DNA of 64,000 nucleotides from Pseudomonadota bacterium. Its GTDB lineage: Bacteria > Desulfobacterota > Desulfobacteria > Desulfobacterales > JAHIVH01. Below are positions 24,959-34,764 of the stretch, piece after piece. Location of the stretch: assembly GCA_018816735.1 (NCBI GenBank), contig JAHIVH010000008.1:62001-126000 (forward strand). The letters are read 5' to 3'. The position numbers were made by a program, and so were the translations under genes. The stretch's first letter is position 1. Each line of letters begins with the position of its first letter. Under the pieces are notes generated by a model, which saw nothing but the letters and a program-made list of their open reading frames with translations, had not been told where the DNA came from and did no database searches.

Positions 24959-26920
24959 ATGACGCGTATGATCAAAATAGGTTCAAGCCGCTATGGCATC
25001 CTTCTTGTTTATCTGATGGTGAGTCTGATTGCCTTTACCGCATTAAGGGGTGTCCTTCTTATTCAGGCATGGGGAAATATCGAGCATACACTCACCACTT
25101 TTTCCACCATTTTCCTTGCAGGTTTTATTTATGATATGGCTTTCAATATCTATTTCTGCCTGTTTTTTTCATTGCTGTTCTTATTGGTTCCCAACAAGGT
25201 GTATACCCATAGAATATTCGGCATATTCACCCGGAGCTTTTTCTTTGTTCTTATTTTCGCACTCTATTTTGTCCTGGTTGCCGAATGGCTGTTCTGGGAG
25301 GAGTTCAGTACCCGGTTTAATTTCATATCTGTTGATTACCTGATTTACAGGCAGGAGGTGACACAAAATATCCTTGAGTCTTATCCGGTGCGATGGCTCC
25401 TTGCTGCAATCGGCGCGCTATCTCTTTTCACGCTTTATATGATCAGAAATCCCCTGTCGCACGTGTTGTCCATAAAAGAAGGCTTTTTAAAAAGGCTCAC
25501 GTTTACCCTGACGATAATCACACTTGCACTGTTGATCTATGGGGGAATCGATCAGTCACTGAGAGATGTTTCCGATAATAATTATGTGACGGAACTGGCC
25601 TCCAATGGACCTTACCAGTTCGTGGCCGCATTCAAGAGCAATTCGCTGGATTACGACACATTTTACCGGAAAGGAAATGATGACAGCCTGTCAAAAGTCT
25701 TGAAGGAAATGGTTGGCAAAAAAGATCAAGGCGGCGGCCTGTATGATATTTCAAGGCAGATAGCATGTGATGGTGAAGAAAAAAGATTGAATGTCGTTCT
25801 GATTACGGTGGAAAGCTTAAGCGCCAAATATCTGTCCCGGTTTGGCAACGAGGATGGCATTACACCGTTCATGGATCAGTGGTTCAAGGAGGGGTTGCTC
25901 TTTACCAATTTTTATGCGACCGGCACCCGGACAACAAGGGGACTGGAAGCCATCACTCTCTCTTTTCCCCCGGCACCGGGACGGTCCATTGTGAAAAGAC
26001 CGGACAATGAAAATTATTACAGCCTGGGTAAAGTCTTTAAGGAGAAGGGATATGATGTTGCCTTTTTATATGGCGGCTTCGGGTTTTTTGACAATATGAA
26101 CGCTTTTTTTTCCGGCAACGGTTACCGTATTGTCGATCAGACAGACTTCACGGACGAAGAAATATCGTTTAAAAACGCATGGGGCGTGTCAGATGAGGAT
26201 TTATACGGAAAACTGATAAAAGAGGCGAATCAATCCTTCGAGACCGGGAAGCCGTTCTTTTTTCATGTGATGACCACAAGCAATCACAGGCCATATACCT
26301 ATCTGGACGGGAAGATCGATATCACGCCGGGTACGAGCCGAAAAGGTGCCGTGAGATACACGGATTATGCCTTGCAGCAGCTGATAATATCAGCGAAAAA
26401 GCAGGTCTGGTTTACCGATACCATTTTTATTGTTGTGGCGGACCACTGCGCCGGCAGTGCCGGAAAAGTCGGCTTGCCCATTGACAAATATCATATCCCA
26501 TTATTCATTTATGCTCCCGGTTATGTTCAAAACAAAGAAGTGAATAAAATCGCCTGTCAGATAGATATCGCCCCCACCCTTCTTTCATTGTTGAATTTTA
26601 ATTACAAAAGCTATTTTTTCGGCAGGGATATTTTATCCGATGACTTCATCGAACGGGCGCTGATCGGAAACTATCAAAAGCTCGCGCTCTATAAAAACGA
26701 TACCCTGGTGATTTTATCGCCCCGGAAGCGGATTGAAATCATAAACACGCCCTGGAAAAGTGACCGGATTGTCGAAGAGAAATCGGTCGCCACCCTTATG
26801 GATATTGAGACCATGTCTTATTATCAGGGAGGAAACTATATATTGGAACATAAACTCAATAAATGGCCCCCCCCTGGCACATTATCATTGGAGAAAGGCC
26901 GGACATTATCTTTCAGGTGA
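24959..26920 (+). CDS. LTA-synthase-like membrane sulfatase/phosphoglycerol transferase
   Basis: About 653 residues. Five N-terminal membrane helices (residues 10 to about 190) are followed by a periplasmic sulfatase-fold domain. Metal and catalytic signatures: NVVLITVESLSAKYLSRFG (Glu), YATGTRTTRGLEA (nucleophile Thr), VMTTSNHRPYTY (His) and IFIVVADHCAG (Asp-His). This is the layout of LtaS and of Gram-negative phosphoglycerol or phosphoethanolamine transferases, so it probably decorates a periplasmic glycan or lipid head group. The ATG at 24959 follows GGAG; GTG at 24941 is an alternative. It converges on the histidine kinase gene, ending 3 bases from it, in an envelope-related region. Confidence 0.85.
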   Translation: MTRMIKIGSSRYGILLVYLMVSLIAFTALRGVLLIQAWGNIEHTLTTFSTIFLAGFIYDMAFNIYFCLFFSLLFLLVPNKVYTHRIFGIFTRSFFFVLIFALYFVLVAEWLFWEEFSTRFNFISVDYLIYRQEVTQNILESYPVRWLLAAIGALSLFTLYMIRNPLSHVLSIKEGFLKRLTFTLTIITLALLIYGGIDQSLRDVSDNNYVTELASNGPYQFVAAFKSNSLDYDTFYRKGNDDSLSKVLKEMVGKKDQGGGLYDISRQIACDGEEKRLNVVLITVESLSAKYLSRFGNEDGITPFMDQWFKEGLLFTNFYATGTRTTRGLEAITLSFPPAPGRSIVKRPDNENYYSLGKVFKEKGYDVAFLYGGFGFFDNMNAFFSGNGYRIVDQTDFTDEEISFKNAWGVSDEDLYGKLIKEANQSFETGKPFFFHVMTTSNHRPYTYLDGKIDITPGTSRKGAVRYTDYALQQLIISAKKQVWFTDTIFIVVADHCAGSAGKVGLPIDKYHIPLFIYAPGYVQNKEVNKIACQIDIAPTLLSLLNFNYKSYFFGRDILSDDFIERALIGNYQKLALYKNDTLVILSPRKRIEIINTPWKSDRIVEEKSVATLMDIETMSYYQGGNYILEHKLNKWPPPGTLSLEKGRTLSFR

Positions 26921-26923
26921 GAT

Positions 26924-28345
26924 TCAGATATTGCGATGTCTTTTTTTAAGCGGGAAGGTAATCGTTAAAATGATTCCCCCGGCTTGATGATTCTTTACGG
27001 TTATGTCCCCTTCATGGGCATGAACAATAGCATAGACCAGACTTAGTCCGAGTCCCGTACCTGGCAATGACCTGCTTTTATCACACCTGTAAAACCGTTT
27101 GAATATATGCGGCAGATGTTCTTCGGCAATGCCCATTCCGGTATCTTTGAAAATCAACACGATAGCATCACCCATTTTTTGACCTGTAATGGCTATCTGG
27201 CCGCCCTCGAATGAATATTTCAGGGAATTGTCAATGATATTTGCCACCATGCGTTGAAGCATCTGCTTTTCTCCGATAATCATCAGCGTTTCCGGAACAT
27301 CTAAAGCAATTTCGATATTCCTGTCCTCAGCGATGGGCTCAAACAACAGAACAGCACTCTTAAGAACAGACGAGAGGTCCAACTCCTTATAAGCGTGTTC
27401 GTAAACGCCAGCTTCGGTTTCGGAGATATATAACATGGTATTGACCATATTCACGATCCGGTCACACTCTTCTATGGTTTTCCCGGCCATTTTCCGGTAA
27501 TCATCGACACTCTGTCCTGAATTCAGCGTGATTTCCGCCATTCCGCGGATTCCGGTCACAGGACTTTTCAGATCATGGGCGATATTGTCACCCATTTCCC
27601 TCATTTCCTTGATCAGTGTTGAAATCCGTTCCACCATTTCATTGAAGGTGATCGCCAGTTCTTCAATCTCATCCCCCCGGTTTTTTAACTGAACACGTTT
27701 TTCAAAGTTACCTGCGCCAATGAGCCGTGTTGTTTTGGTAATTTCCCTGACGCCTTCGAGTGCCCTTTTGGACATGAACCATCCCACAAATGATGCAATG
27801 AAAATGATAAGTCCCGTAGAAAAACCAAAAACGCTTTTAAAAATGTCTACAAATCCGGCTTCATCCCTCATCTTCTTCCCGACCTGAAGAATGGTATCCG
27901 GCCCGATTCTGGCATAGACAATACGGGTTTTGTATGGCGAATGGCGATCAAGCAATGTCTCAAATACGGGTTGTGTCTGTATGGACATCTGCCTGATGAT
28001 TCGTTTTTTGGATTCAGTCTGCGGCCACAGGGCTGTATCGGATGAATCTATGATTTCACCCCCAAGAGAAAGTATCTTGTAGAACATGGTATCAATCCCC
28101 TCGGCTTCCGATTCAATCCGAACCGTCTCCTTCAGCGCTTCCATACCATTCAAGGATAGAACTGAGGAACATTCATGCACTTCGCTTAAAAGCGCTTTAT
28201 CCATGGTTTTGAGAAATGCCGAGGTCATGGCCACATAGAAGATAAAAAACAATAGAAGGATAAAAAACGAGAAGAAACCCGCATACCAGATGGTCAGCCG
28301 TAATGCCAGGGTCGATTTGATTTCAAGACGGTTTTTTAAGGACAT
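26924..28345 (-). CDS. Sensor histidine kinase
   Basis: A 473-residue membrane kinase. Order: membrane helix 1 (IWYAGFFSFFILLLFFIFYV), about 140 residues of periplasmic sensor, membrane helix 2 (STGLIIFIASFVGWFM), HAMP, HisKA with phosphorylatable His in DNIAHDLKSPVTGIRG, and HATPase with NIIDNSLKYS, KDTGMGI and PGTGLGLSLVYAI. The ATG at 28345 overlaps the regulator gene by 23 bases, so the pair is translationally coupled; a reading from 28468 would lie wholly inside the regulator gene. Signal unknown; neighbours suggest envelope or lipid stress (compare QseC, PmrB and CpxA types). Confidence 0.88.
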   Translation of the reverse strand: MSLKNRLEIKSTLALRLTIWYAGFFSFFILLLFFIFYVAMTSAFLKTMDKALLSEVHECSSVLSLNGMEALKETVRIESEAEGIDTMFYKILSLGGEIIDSSDTALWPQTESKKRIIRQMSIQTQPVFETLLDRHSPYKTRIVYARIGPDTILQVGKKMRDEAGFVDIFKSVFGFSTGLIIFIASFVGWFMSKRALEGVREITKTTRLIGAGNFEKRVQLKNRGDEIEELAITFNEMVERISTLIKEMREMGDNIAHDLKSPVTGIRGMAEITLNSGQSVDDYRKMAGKTIEECDRIVNMVNTMLYISETEAGVYEHAYKELDLSSVLKSAVLLFEPIAEDRNIEIALDVPETLMIIGEKQMLQRMVANIIDNSLKYSFEGGQIAITGQKMGDAIVLIFKDTGMGIAEEHLPHIFKRFYRCDKSRSLPGTGLGLSLVYAIVHAHEGDITVKNHQAGGIILTITFPLKKRHRNI

Positions 28346-29000
28346 ACCCCACACCGCGAATGGTTTGAATGAGCTTGATGTCAAATTCATTGTCGATTTT
28401 ATCCCTGAGCCTACAAATGCGTGCTTCGACAATATTTGTCTGGGGATCAAAATTGTAATCCCACACATGCTCCATGATCATGTTTTTGGACACCACTCTT
28501 TCTGCATTCCGCATTAAGTACTCGAGCAATGAGAATTCCAGAGGCTGAAGAACAATAGGCGTATGATCCCGTTTTACTTCCCGGGTAAGGAGGTTCAGAC
28601 TGAGCCCGGCATAAGACAGGGACGACGGTTCTGAAACGCCTGTATTTCTTCGGATCAGCGCCTGAATTCTTGCAAGGAGCTCTGAAAACGAAAACGGTTT
28701 GGTCAGATAATCATCCCCCCCTTTCTGAAGGCCTCTGATACGATCATCCACTGCCCGCTTGGCGCTCAGAATAATAACAGGCGTATTATCTTTCTGTTTC
28801 CGCATTTCTTCAATGAGTGTCAATCCGTCCAGTTTGGGAAGCATGATATCAACCACAGCTGCATCATAAGAGAACGTGAGTGCCATATCAAGACCATTTT
28901 CACCATCTTCGGCATGATCTACCGAATATCCGTTATCCCGCAACCCGGCCAGAATAAAAGACGCTATATTTTTATCATCTTCAATTACCAAGATACGCAT
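28323..29000 (-). CDS. OmpR-family response regulator (partner of the adjacent kinase)
   Basis: A 225-residue regulator: receiver domain with the acidic pocket in VIEDDKN, phospho-acceptor Asp in YDAAVVDIMLPKLDG and Lys in DYLTKPFSFSELLARI, then a winged-helix domain ending TNIVEARICRLRDKIDNEFDI and TIRGVGYVLKKPS. It is cotranscribed with the kinase. It is a close paralogue of the regulator at 30480-31160; the DNA over the winged-helix part is nearly the same in several stretches, so a local duplication is likely. Confidence 0.9.
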   Translation of the reverse strand: MRILVIEDDKNIASFILAGLRDNGYSVDHAEDGENGLDMALTFSYDAAVVDIMLPKLDGLTLIEEMRKQKDNTPVIILSAKRAVDDRIRGLQKGGDDYLTKPFSFSELLARIQALIRRNTGVSEPSSLSYAGLSLNLLTREVKRDHTPIVLQPLEFSLLEYLMRNAERVVSKNMIMEHVWDYNFDPQTNIVEARICRLRDKIDNEFDIKLIQTIRGVGYVLKKPS

Positions 29001-29127
29001 ACTAACCGATATCCTTATTTATTTGTTTTTATATAAAGAGTATACAGGATAGAGTTAACCATAAGATGATCTGTATATTATTATTTGGTAATCTTCGACC
29101 AATGCTTAAAAAATTTCAATCCAGGGA

Positions 29128-30483
29128 TTATTTGATGACAACGCCGCAAACCGTACTGAAATTATCCTCAAGATAGACATTTCCTGCAACCCATCCGTTG
29201 GTTTTTCCTTCAACCGCGATATAGACGTCAACATGGTCCGATACCGGGGTCGCTATCTTAAACGAGCCAAAACCACCAGCTTCCGAATCCCTGGTTTTAA
29301 AAGTTTGATTCTCTGGTTGCAGCCAAATTCCCGAGCGCAAAGAAAACAGGATTATTCTGTTTCTTATTTTCTTTGGATATCCAAGAAGTTCGATCTCCAG
29401 CCCCGGCCATGTTTTGTATTTGTTACTGTAAGTGTGCAGTTTTAAAAGCACATTGACTTGATTTTTTTTGTAAAACAGGTTGGCGGAGATATTGTACCCA
29501 TGGGGGGTGAGGTGGTGCCGCAGTGTGGCATTCCATTGATAGGCATTTCCGGAAAACCTTCTCTTCTGAAACAAGAACGGGTTAACCAGATTCAGTAACG
29601 ACAGATTCCTCTGAAATTTGAGATAATCTTTTTCCGGATCGGTCAGATCGGAATAGGCGATATATCGCCTGATCCCGTTTCCGGACGGATGGATCCCCCT
29701 TTGTTCATAGGGTTCATCCGGACGAAACAGATCATACACATATGCGGTGAAATCGAGCCCGGTAAAATCCCGTTCAGAGATATCCCGGCCCTCTTCCGCC
29801 ATCATGTCGCTGGTCATGTCATCTGCTTCACTGGTCGTGCATAAATCGATATAAAGGATACTGTTCAGGTAATTCAACCATAAAACAAGGTCCTCAAAGG
29901 CATAGGTGTCGAAGAAGAACTGGTCTTTTTCAATGGACAGATTCATTTCATATTGGGCTTCAACTCCTGCTGAATGGAGCCGGACCATTTCCTGGGGATG
30001 ATTGTTCTTCAAGTTAATGAGGTCTTCATCCTTTATTTCTGAAACCGCTATCGTCTCTTCGAAAAAATCGAAGTCATACACTTCGTTATAACTTTTGATG
30101 CCCCTTCTCCCCAGAACCGCTCTGTGCCACTCTTCGTGAAGCCAGGACGTCCCTGGTGGAAACCATGTGGACAAGAAATCAAAAGCGGCGATTGAAAAAA
30201 TCGTCTGCCATCTGGGTTTCTCTTTCAAAAGGTCGATCAGGTAAGCATGGGACAGCTGATAAAAATTTTTTGACAGACAAAGGGACTGATTCATACTAGG
30301 TAATTGGAAATCCGATTCCGTATTATAGGGAAAATCCAGAATCGGAAACTCGAGTGAAAGGTGGTGCGCTTCAATCACTGAAGGAACCGTTTTTTCCGCT
30401 GCAATCGACATCAGGGGGATGAGCATCATCAAGATAAAAACAATTGAAGAATATCTCCGCAGGAAAGGGTTTTGGGTGTTCAC
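29128..30483 (-). CDS. Exported HExxH protein of unknown function, coupled to a response regulator
   Basis: I do not recognise the family. The 451-residue protein has a signal peptide (SSIVFILMMLIPLMSIAAE) and a HExxH sequence, HEEWH, at residues 116-120 in SWLHEEWHRAVLGRRG, preceded by a hydrophobic segment (IFSIAAFDFLSTWF). About 60 residues on, RLHSAGVEAQYEMNL could supply further ligands, as in membrane metalloproteases. The C-terminal half alternates polar and aromatic residues (GYNISANLFYKKNQVNVLLKL) like an outer-membrane barrel. The start overlaps the upstream regulator stop by 4 bases, so translation is coupled; it takes the place where a histidine kinase would be expected. Metalloprotease function is inference only. 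Confidence 0.65.
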   Translation of the reverse strand: MNTQNPFLRRYSSIVFILMMLIPLMSIAAEKTVPSVIEAHHLSLEFPILDFPYNTESDFQLPSMNQSLCLSKNFYQLSHAYLIDLLKEKPRWQTIFSIAAFDFLSTWFPPGTSWLHEEWHRAVLGRRGIKSYNEVYDFDFFEETIAVSEIKDEDLINLKNNHPQEMVRLHSAGVEAQYEMNLSIEKDQFFFDTYAFEDLVLWLNYLNSILYIDLCTTSEADDMTSDMMAEEGRDISERDFTGLDFTAYVYDLFRPDEPYEQRGIHPSGNGIRRYIAYSDLTDPEKDYLKFQRNLSLLNLVNPFLFQKRRFSGNAYQWNATLRHHLTPHGYNISANLFYKKNQVNVLLKLHTYSNKYKTWPGLEIELLGYPKKIRNRIILFSLRSGIWLQPENQTFKTRDSEAGGFGSFKIATPVSDHVDVYIAVEGKTNGWVAGNVYLEDNFSTVCGVVIK

Positions 30484-31160
30484 GACGCGCTCTCCCGAAC
30501 GATATAGCCGACGCCGCGAACCGTATGAATCAGTTTTTTATCAAAATCCTTATCTATTTTTTCACGCAGTTTGCATATTCTTGCTTCAACGACATTTGTC
30601 TTAGGGTCAAAATTGTAATCCCATACATGCTCCATGATCATCGTCCGGGTCACGACCTTGTTCTGGTTTCGCAATAAATATTCCAAAAGGGAAAATTCAA
30701 GGGGCTGAAGATCGATCTTCCTTCCTGACCGGTGAACTTCATGGGTCAACAGATCCATTGTAAGGTCGGAAATGGACAGGGACGTCGATTCCAATACATC
30801 TGAATCTCTTCGTATCAAAGCCTGTACCCTTGCCAGAAGTTCAGAAAAATGAAACGGTTTGGTCAAATAGTCATCTGCACCTGTTTGCAATCCTTTGATG
30901 CGGTCATCAACCGACTGTTTTCCGCTTAAAATGATGATTGGCGTATTATTTTTTTCCACACGAACTTTTCTGATGAGGCTCAATCCATCCAGCCGGGGCA
31001 GCATCAAATCAATGATTGCCGAATCATATTGACCGCTTGACAGTAAATGGAGGCCATCTTCACCATTATCTGCATGATCGATTGCATATCCTGCCTTTTT
31101 AAATCCCGTAACGATAAATGAGGCAATCTTTTGATCATCTTCGATTAAGAGCAGTCGCAT
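30480..31160 (-). CDS. OmpR-family response regulator, second copy, without adjacent kinase
   Basis: A 226-residue receiver plus winged-helix regulator with IEDDQK, phospho-acceptor Asp in DSAIIDLMLPRLDG, Lys in DYLTKPFHFSELLA, and TNVVEARICKLREKI / TVRGVGYIV at the end. It is strongly similar throughout to the regulator at 28323-29000. Downstream it overlaps the HExxH gene by 4 bases instead of a kinase. It may share the kinase at 26924-28345 with its paralogue. ATG at 31160. Confidence 0.9.
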   Translation of the reverse strand: MRLLLIEDDQKIASFIVTGFKKAGYAIDHADNGEDGLHLLSSGQYDSAIIDLMLPRLDGLSLIRKVRVEKNNTPIIILSGKQSVDDRIKGLQTGADDYLTKPFHFSELLARVQALIRRDSDVLESTSLSISDLTMDLLTHEVHRSGRKIDLQPLEFSLLEYLLRNQNKVVTRTMIMEHVWDYNFDPKTNVVEARICKLREKIDKDFDKKLIHTVRGVGYIVRESAS

Positions 31161-31357
31161 GCTTGATTTCCATTTGATGGGTGTTATCGGTTTCTACAAA
31201 CATGAAATCTCATTTTTTTATCCCTATATCATAATCGGATAAAAGTTGCCATGACTATAGAAATGCATATTTTTGATTTCAAACACGGCGATGGATGATG
31301 ATGGCCGGATTTTTTTTAGGGAAAAACGCTGACTGGGGATGACATTAATAGATGTGT

Positions 31358-32350
31358 CTAAAATAAATGATTAAAGGAAATACCGATATCATTCTCTTCA
31401 CTGAAATAGGGGGAAATGCACCATGAGCCGAATTCAGAGGTTTCGGGTTTATCTTTTTTACGCTTCTTTCCCCGGGAAGCGGCAATTTTTCCAAAAGCAT
31501 GACCGATATAAATGGCCAAAGGATAATCACTTGCCCAGTGGACACCATTATTGAGCATCTGGAACGATAACAATCCCATCAATGTATATCCAACAGGACG
31601 AATGAATTTATTTTCCGGATAATTCTCGGTCAACACGGTAAATGTCATCATGGAAGTCGCCAGGTGGCCGGATGGATATGCATCATAGCTCGGTACGTGT
31701 TGATGATACTCTTTAAGGCTGGGAAAAGGGGTCCATTTATCCTTGTTGTTGCTTGGCCTTGGGGAAGTCCTTCCGAATGAATGTTTTAATACCTGAACGA
31801 TGATGCCGACATTCACCATGCCTTCGGCAAGCTGGCTTGCTGTCTGAAGCGCCCTGCTGTTGTCATTGTAATAGCCATAAGTCAGAAATCCGGCTGCAAT
31901 ACCGATATCCACAGCCCCGTCACCAATGAAGTAAAGCGATGTGCCAAAATCAGAGGGCAGTTCCAGAAAAGGAAAACCTTGGAGATTTTTTGTTTTCTGG
32001 GAAATATGCAGTCTGTCTCCCAAACGCTGGGCTTCTTCAACCAAAGGTTCATCATAATACACAAGAATACCTGTGGCGAGGGCAATACCGGCAAGATTCA
32101 GGATATTTGACCGGCTGAACGTTTGCCCCCAGAACAATGTATAATCCGGTGTGATATTTTTTATAAAATCGTATTTTCCGGGCTTTTCAAATACGATTTC
32201 ATCTTCAACTGCACCATCGTTGGATGCCATTTCAGCCCTGGCCACTGAGGCAAAAAAAATGACCCAAAAAAAAATAATGAAGATAGGTATGCTATTTTTT
32301 GATCTGAATACGATTTTCCGGCATCTCATTTTTGTAAACGCTTTTAGCAA
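31358..32350 (-). CDS. PAP2-family phosphatase, exported (first of two)
   Basis: A 330-residue phosphatidic-acid-phosphatase-type protein with an N-terminal signal or anchor (IPIFIIFFWVIFFASVARA). PAP2 signatures: LKHSFGRTSPRP for motif 1 in degenerate form, YDAYPSGHLATSMM for motif 2 (PSGH) and GVHWASDYPLAIYIGHAFG for motif 3 (catalytic His, SD). It would remove phosphate from a lipid head group or undecaprenyl pyrophosphate in the periplasm. TTG at 32350 or ATG at 32329 are possible starts. It is 13 bases downstream of another PAP2 gene, so the two form an operon. Confidence 0.82.
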   Translation of the reverse strand: MLKAFTKMRCRKIVFRSKNSIPIFIIFFWVIFFASVARAEMASNDGAVEDEIVFEKPGKYDFIKNITPDYTLFWGQTFSRSNILNLAGIALATGILVYYDEPLVEEAQRLGDRLHISQKTKNLQGFPFLELPSDFGTSLYFIGDGAVDIGIAAGFLTYGYYNDNSRALQTASQLAEGMVNVGIIVQVLKHSFGRTSPRPSNNKDKWTPFPSLKEYHQHVPSYDAYPSGHLATSMMTFTVLTENYPENKFIRPVGYTLMGLLSFQMLNNGVHWASDYPLAIYIGHAFGKIAASRGKKRKKDKPETSEFGSWCISPYFSEENDIGISFNHLF

Positions 32351-32363
32351 ATTGATAACATCA

Positions 32364-33047
32364 TCACCATTTTACGCTGAAATTCAGCCCGATTGCGTCA
32401 TCCTTTATCAACGGTGTTACGGTCACACCTTTAAACGGCTTGGTGAACAGATAACTACTGGCAATACCGATGGCAGCCCCGGCAAGGACATCCGTGGTAT
32501 CGTGCCGTTTAGAATCTACCCGGCTCCATCCCACATATGCCGCCCCCAGATAAAAGGGAATCGCCGGCTTCCAGCCATATCGCAAATACATAAAGGTTGC
32601 CCCCTGAAACGATACGGATGTATGGCCGGACGGGAAAGATTGGCTACCCCCATCCGGACGGGTTTTGTCCACACTTAATTTAAGCCCGTAGGTTACGCCC
32701 AGATTAAGGAAAAAGGATTCATAAAACTCCGTTTTTCCTTCATCATCATCAAATATAAAGGTGGATGCATAAACGGATAGTGGAATGATCAGCTGGGAAA
32801 TATCCCCTGAAGTCTCAACAACGGATTTTGCATCGGCATTTTTTACCATCATTCCAAGGCAGATCATCGAAATAACGCTGCAACACATCAATCTTTTTTT
32901 CAGCATCAGATTCATTGCGAGTCTGCATGTTTCAAACTGGCAAAATGATGATAGCCATTGGCACAGCCATGCATCCTTTTTTTGTTTCATATTGTTTTGG
33001 ACCTTTGAATTAGGATTTTGATATGACCCTTGTTTGGTATTTTGCAT
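32364..33047 (-). CDS. PAP2-family phosphatase, exported (second of two)
   Basis: Up to 227 residues. The real N-terminus is probably near 32915 (MNLMLKKRLMCCSVISMICLGM, a signal peptide), giving about 183 residues; neither start has a good ribosome site. PAP2 motifs: LSVDKTRPDGG, QSFPSGHTSVSFQGA (PSGH) and SRVDSKRHDTTDVLAGAAIG with the catalytic His. Smaller than its neighbour and ending in AIGLNFSVKW, a beta-like C-terminus. With the LTA-synthase-like sulfatase and two-component genes nearby, lipid head-group remodelling is a reasonable theme. Confidence 0.8.
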   Translation of the reverse strand: MQNTKQGSYQNPNSKVQNNMKQKKDAWLCQWLSSFCQFETCRLAMNLMLKKRLMCCSVISMICLGMMVKNADAKSVVETSGDISQLIIPLSVYASTFIFDDDEGKTEFYESFFLNLGVTYGLKLSVDKTRPDGGSQSFPSGHTSVSFQGATFMYLRYGWKPAIPFYLGAAYVGWSRVDSKRHDTTDVLAGAAIGIASSYLFTKPFKGVTVTPLIKDDAIGLNFSVKW

Positions 33048-33267
33048 GGTTTCATAGTACAGGATGAAGATGACGTGAAGATGACCTAAAAATGACCGTT
33101 TGATTACCAGAAGATTATTCCTTGGTTAATCTGGCCCCGATGTCGGGGATAACTGGTACTTTTAGCTCATTCCAACCGGATGGGCATATGCTATCTTTTA
33201 CGAATAAACCTAAAATTCATCAATACGTCCAGAATAAATACCCATGGGGACCGCTGTTGTCCTGAAT

Positions 33268-34764
33268 TCAAGGCGAATGGTCTTTTTTATTCAGTATGTA
33301 ATCATTTCTGCTCGTAAGCGCGTCCTGAAAGTCCTTTAAGATAACCCAGATAAATCCCAGAGGGAACAACAGCGGAAAAACAACGCTCAGCTTCTGGGTC
33401 TGCCATAAAAACCAGACCGGAAGAAGGGTGTAAAGAAAAATAGGGATATTGATCATCATCGCCCCTGTTGATCTCTCTTTGTAAATCAAAGAAAGGCCGG
33501 GAAGTTGCGACCGTCCCAGAACACTGTATTTGGGCGTCCGATGGAATATTCCGCCTTTTGTCAGCATACCTGAGATGACAGATAAGGAAAGAACCGGTGC
33601 CATGCCGATTGACAGCACCGGAATGAGCGGCAGAACCCATTTTGAAGACGCTTCAAATGTCACTGCATAAATGAAAAAATAGAGCAGCACCGCTCCGCTG
33701 GAAAACAGGAACAACAAGAGCTCTACCTGCAATAAATTCGCCGAGACAACGGTTTCATTGATTTGAACCGCCGGATACAGGGTTAAGGTCAGCACCATAC
33801 AAAGCAGCCAGCCTGTATTTGAAAGAAGATGGGCAAAAGCCTCCAGCTTGGCCAAAGGTGTCATGATTTTTGATGCAAAAATAAGAGGCAGAAGCTTTCT
33901 TGCGGTCTGAATGGAGCCTTTTGTCCAGCGCTTCTGTTGCGTTCTGAAGGCGGCCATGGTCGTGGGCAGTTCAGACGGCACGGCATAGTCGTCCAGATAG
34001 ACAAATCGCCATCCCTTTAGCTGGGCACGGTAACTGATATCAAGATCTTCGGTGACGGTGTCTGCTTGAAAGCCCCCAGCATCAACAATGACCGCTTTCC
34101 GCCAGATCCCAGCTGTGCCGTTGAAATTGAAACACAAACCATATTGGTGGCGCACATGATGTTCAATCCTGAAGTGAGCCGAAAGGAGCACACCCTGAAT
34201 CCGGGTCAGCCAGGAGTGTTCTTCGTTAAGAAAGGCCCAACGGCACTGAACCATACCGATCTTTGCATCGGTGAAGCAGGAAACGGTCCGACGGAGAAAA
34301 TCCTTGCCCGGCACAAAATCCGCATCAAACACGGCGATAAACTCCCCTTTCGCAGAAGCCATGCCAAAAGCCAGGGCGCCGGCCTTGAAGCCGTTCCGGT
34401 CTTTACGCCGGATCGCCTTGATGTCCACCCCCCGGCCTTGCCAGTATAGGACCCGTTCATCAACCAACGCCCGGGTTTCGTCTGATGAATCATCCAAAAC
34501 CTGAATCTCCAGGCAATCCTTTGGCCAATCCAGATTTGATGCGGCGTCGATCAGCCGTTTCACCACAAACCGTTCGTTATAAAGGGGCAATTGAATGGTT
34601 ACACGGGGGTCTTTATCCATTTCCGGCAAAAAAAATCCATTGGAAGAATCCTGGCGGATCTTTTTCCAGAGAATCAAAAGCCAGATCCGGTGCATGCCGT
34701 ATAGTACCAGCCCCAAAAGCGCCGCCATGTGAATCAGCCATAGCATATTACCGTATGAAATCAT
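33268..34764 (-). CDS. Membrane glycosyltransferase family 2, cellulose-synthase-like
   Basis: A 498-residue processive GT2 enzyme. One N-terminal helix (MLWLIHMAALLGLVLYGM), a cytosolic catalytic domain and four or so C-terminal helices. Catalytic series: IQLPLYNER, EIQVLDDSSDET, AVFDADFVPG (DxD), VTEDLDISYR (TED) and TQQKRWTKGSIQ (QxxRW). The pattern suits beta-mannan or glucan synthases of the CslA type and the poly-sugar synthases of biofilm loci. The beta-barrel gene 35041-35889, divergently placed 276 bases away, may export or anchor the product. No PilZ domain is visible. Confidence 0.87.
   Translation of the reverse strand: MISYGNMLWLIHMAALLGLVLYGMHRIWLLILWKKIRQDSSNGFFLPEMDKDPRVTIQLPLYNERFVVKRLIDAASNLDWPKDCLEIQVLDDSSDETRALVDERVLYWQGRGVDIKAIRRKDRNGFKAGALAFGMASAKGEFIAVFDADFVPGKDFLRRTVSCFTDAKIGMVQCRWAFLNEEHSWLTRIQGVLLSAHFRIEHHVRHQYGLCFNFNGTAGIWRKAVIVDAGGFQADTVTEDLDISYRAQLKGWRFVYLDDYAVPSELPTTMAAFRTQQKRWTKGSIQTARKLLPLIFASKIMTPLAKLEAFAHLLSNTGWLLCMVLTLTLYPAVQINETVVSANLLQVELLLFLFSSGAVLLYFFIYAVTFEASSKWVLPLIPVLSIGMAPVLSLSVISGMLTKGGIFHRTPKYSVLGRSQLPGLSLIYKERSTGAMMINIPIFLYTLLPVWFLWQTQKLSVVFPLLFPLGFIWVILKDFQDALTSRNDYILNKKDHSP

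Noticed and set aside
33135-33148. CCCCGA/TCGGGG palindrome
   Set aside because: Only two bases between the arms, so no hairpin, and no gene start nearby to regulate.
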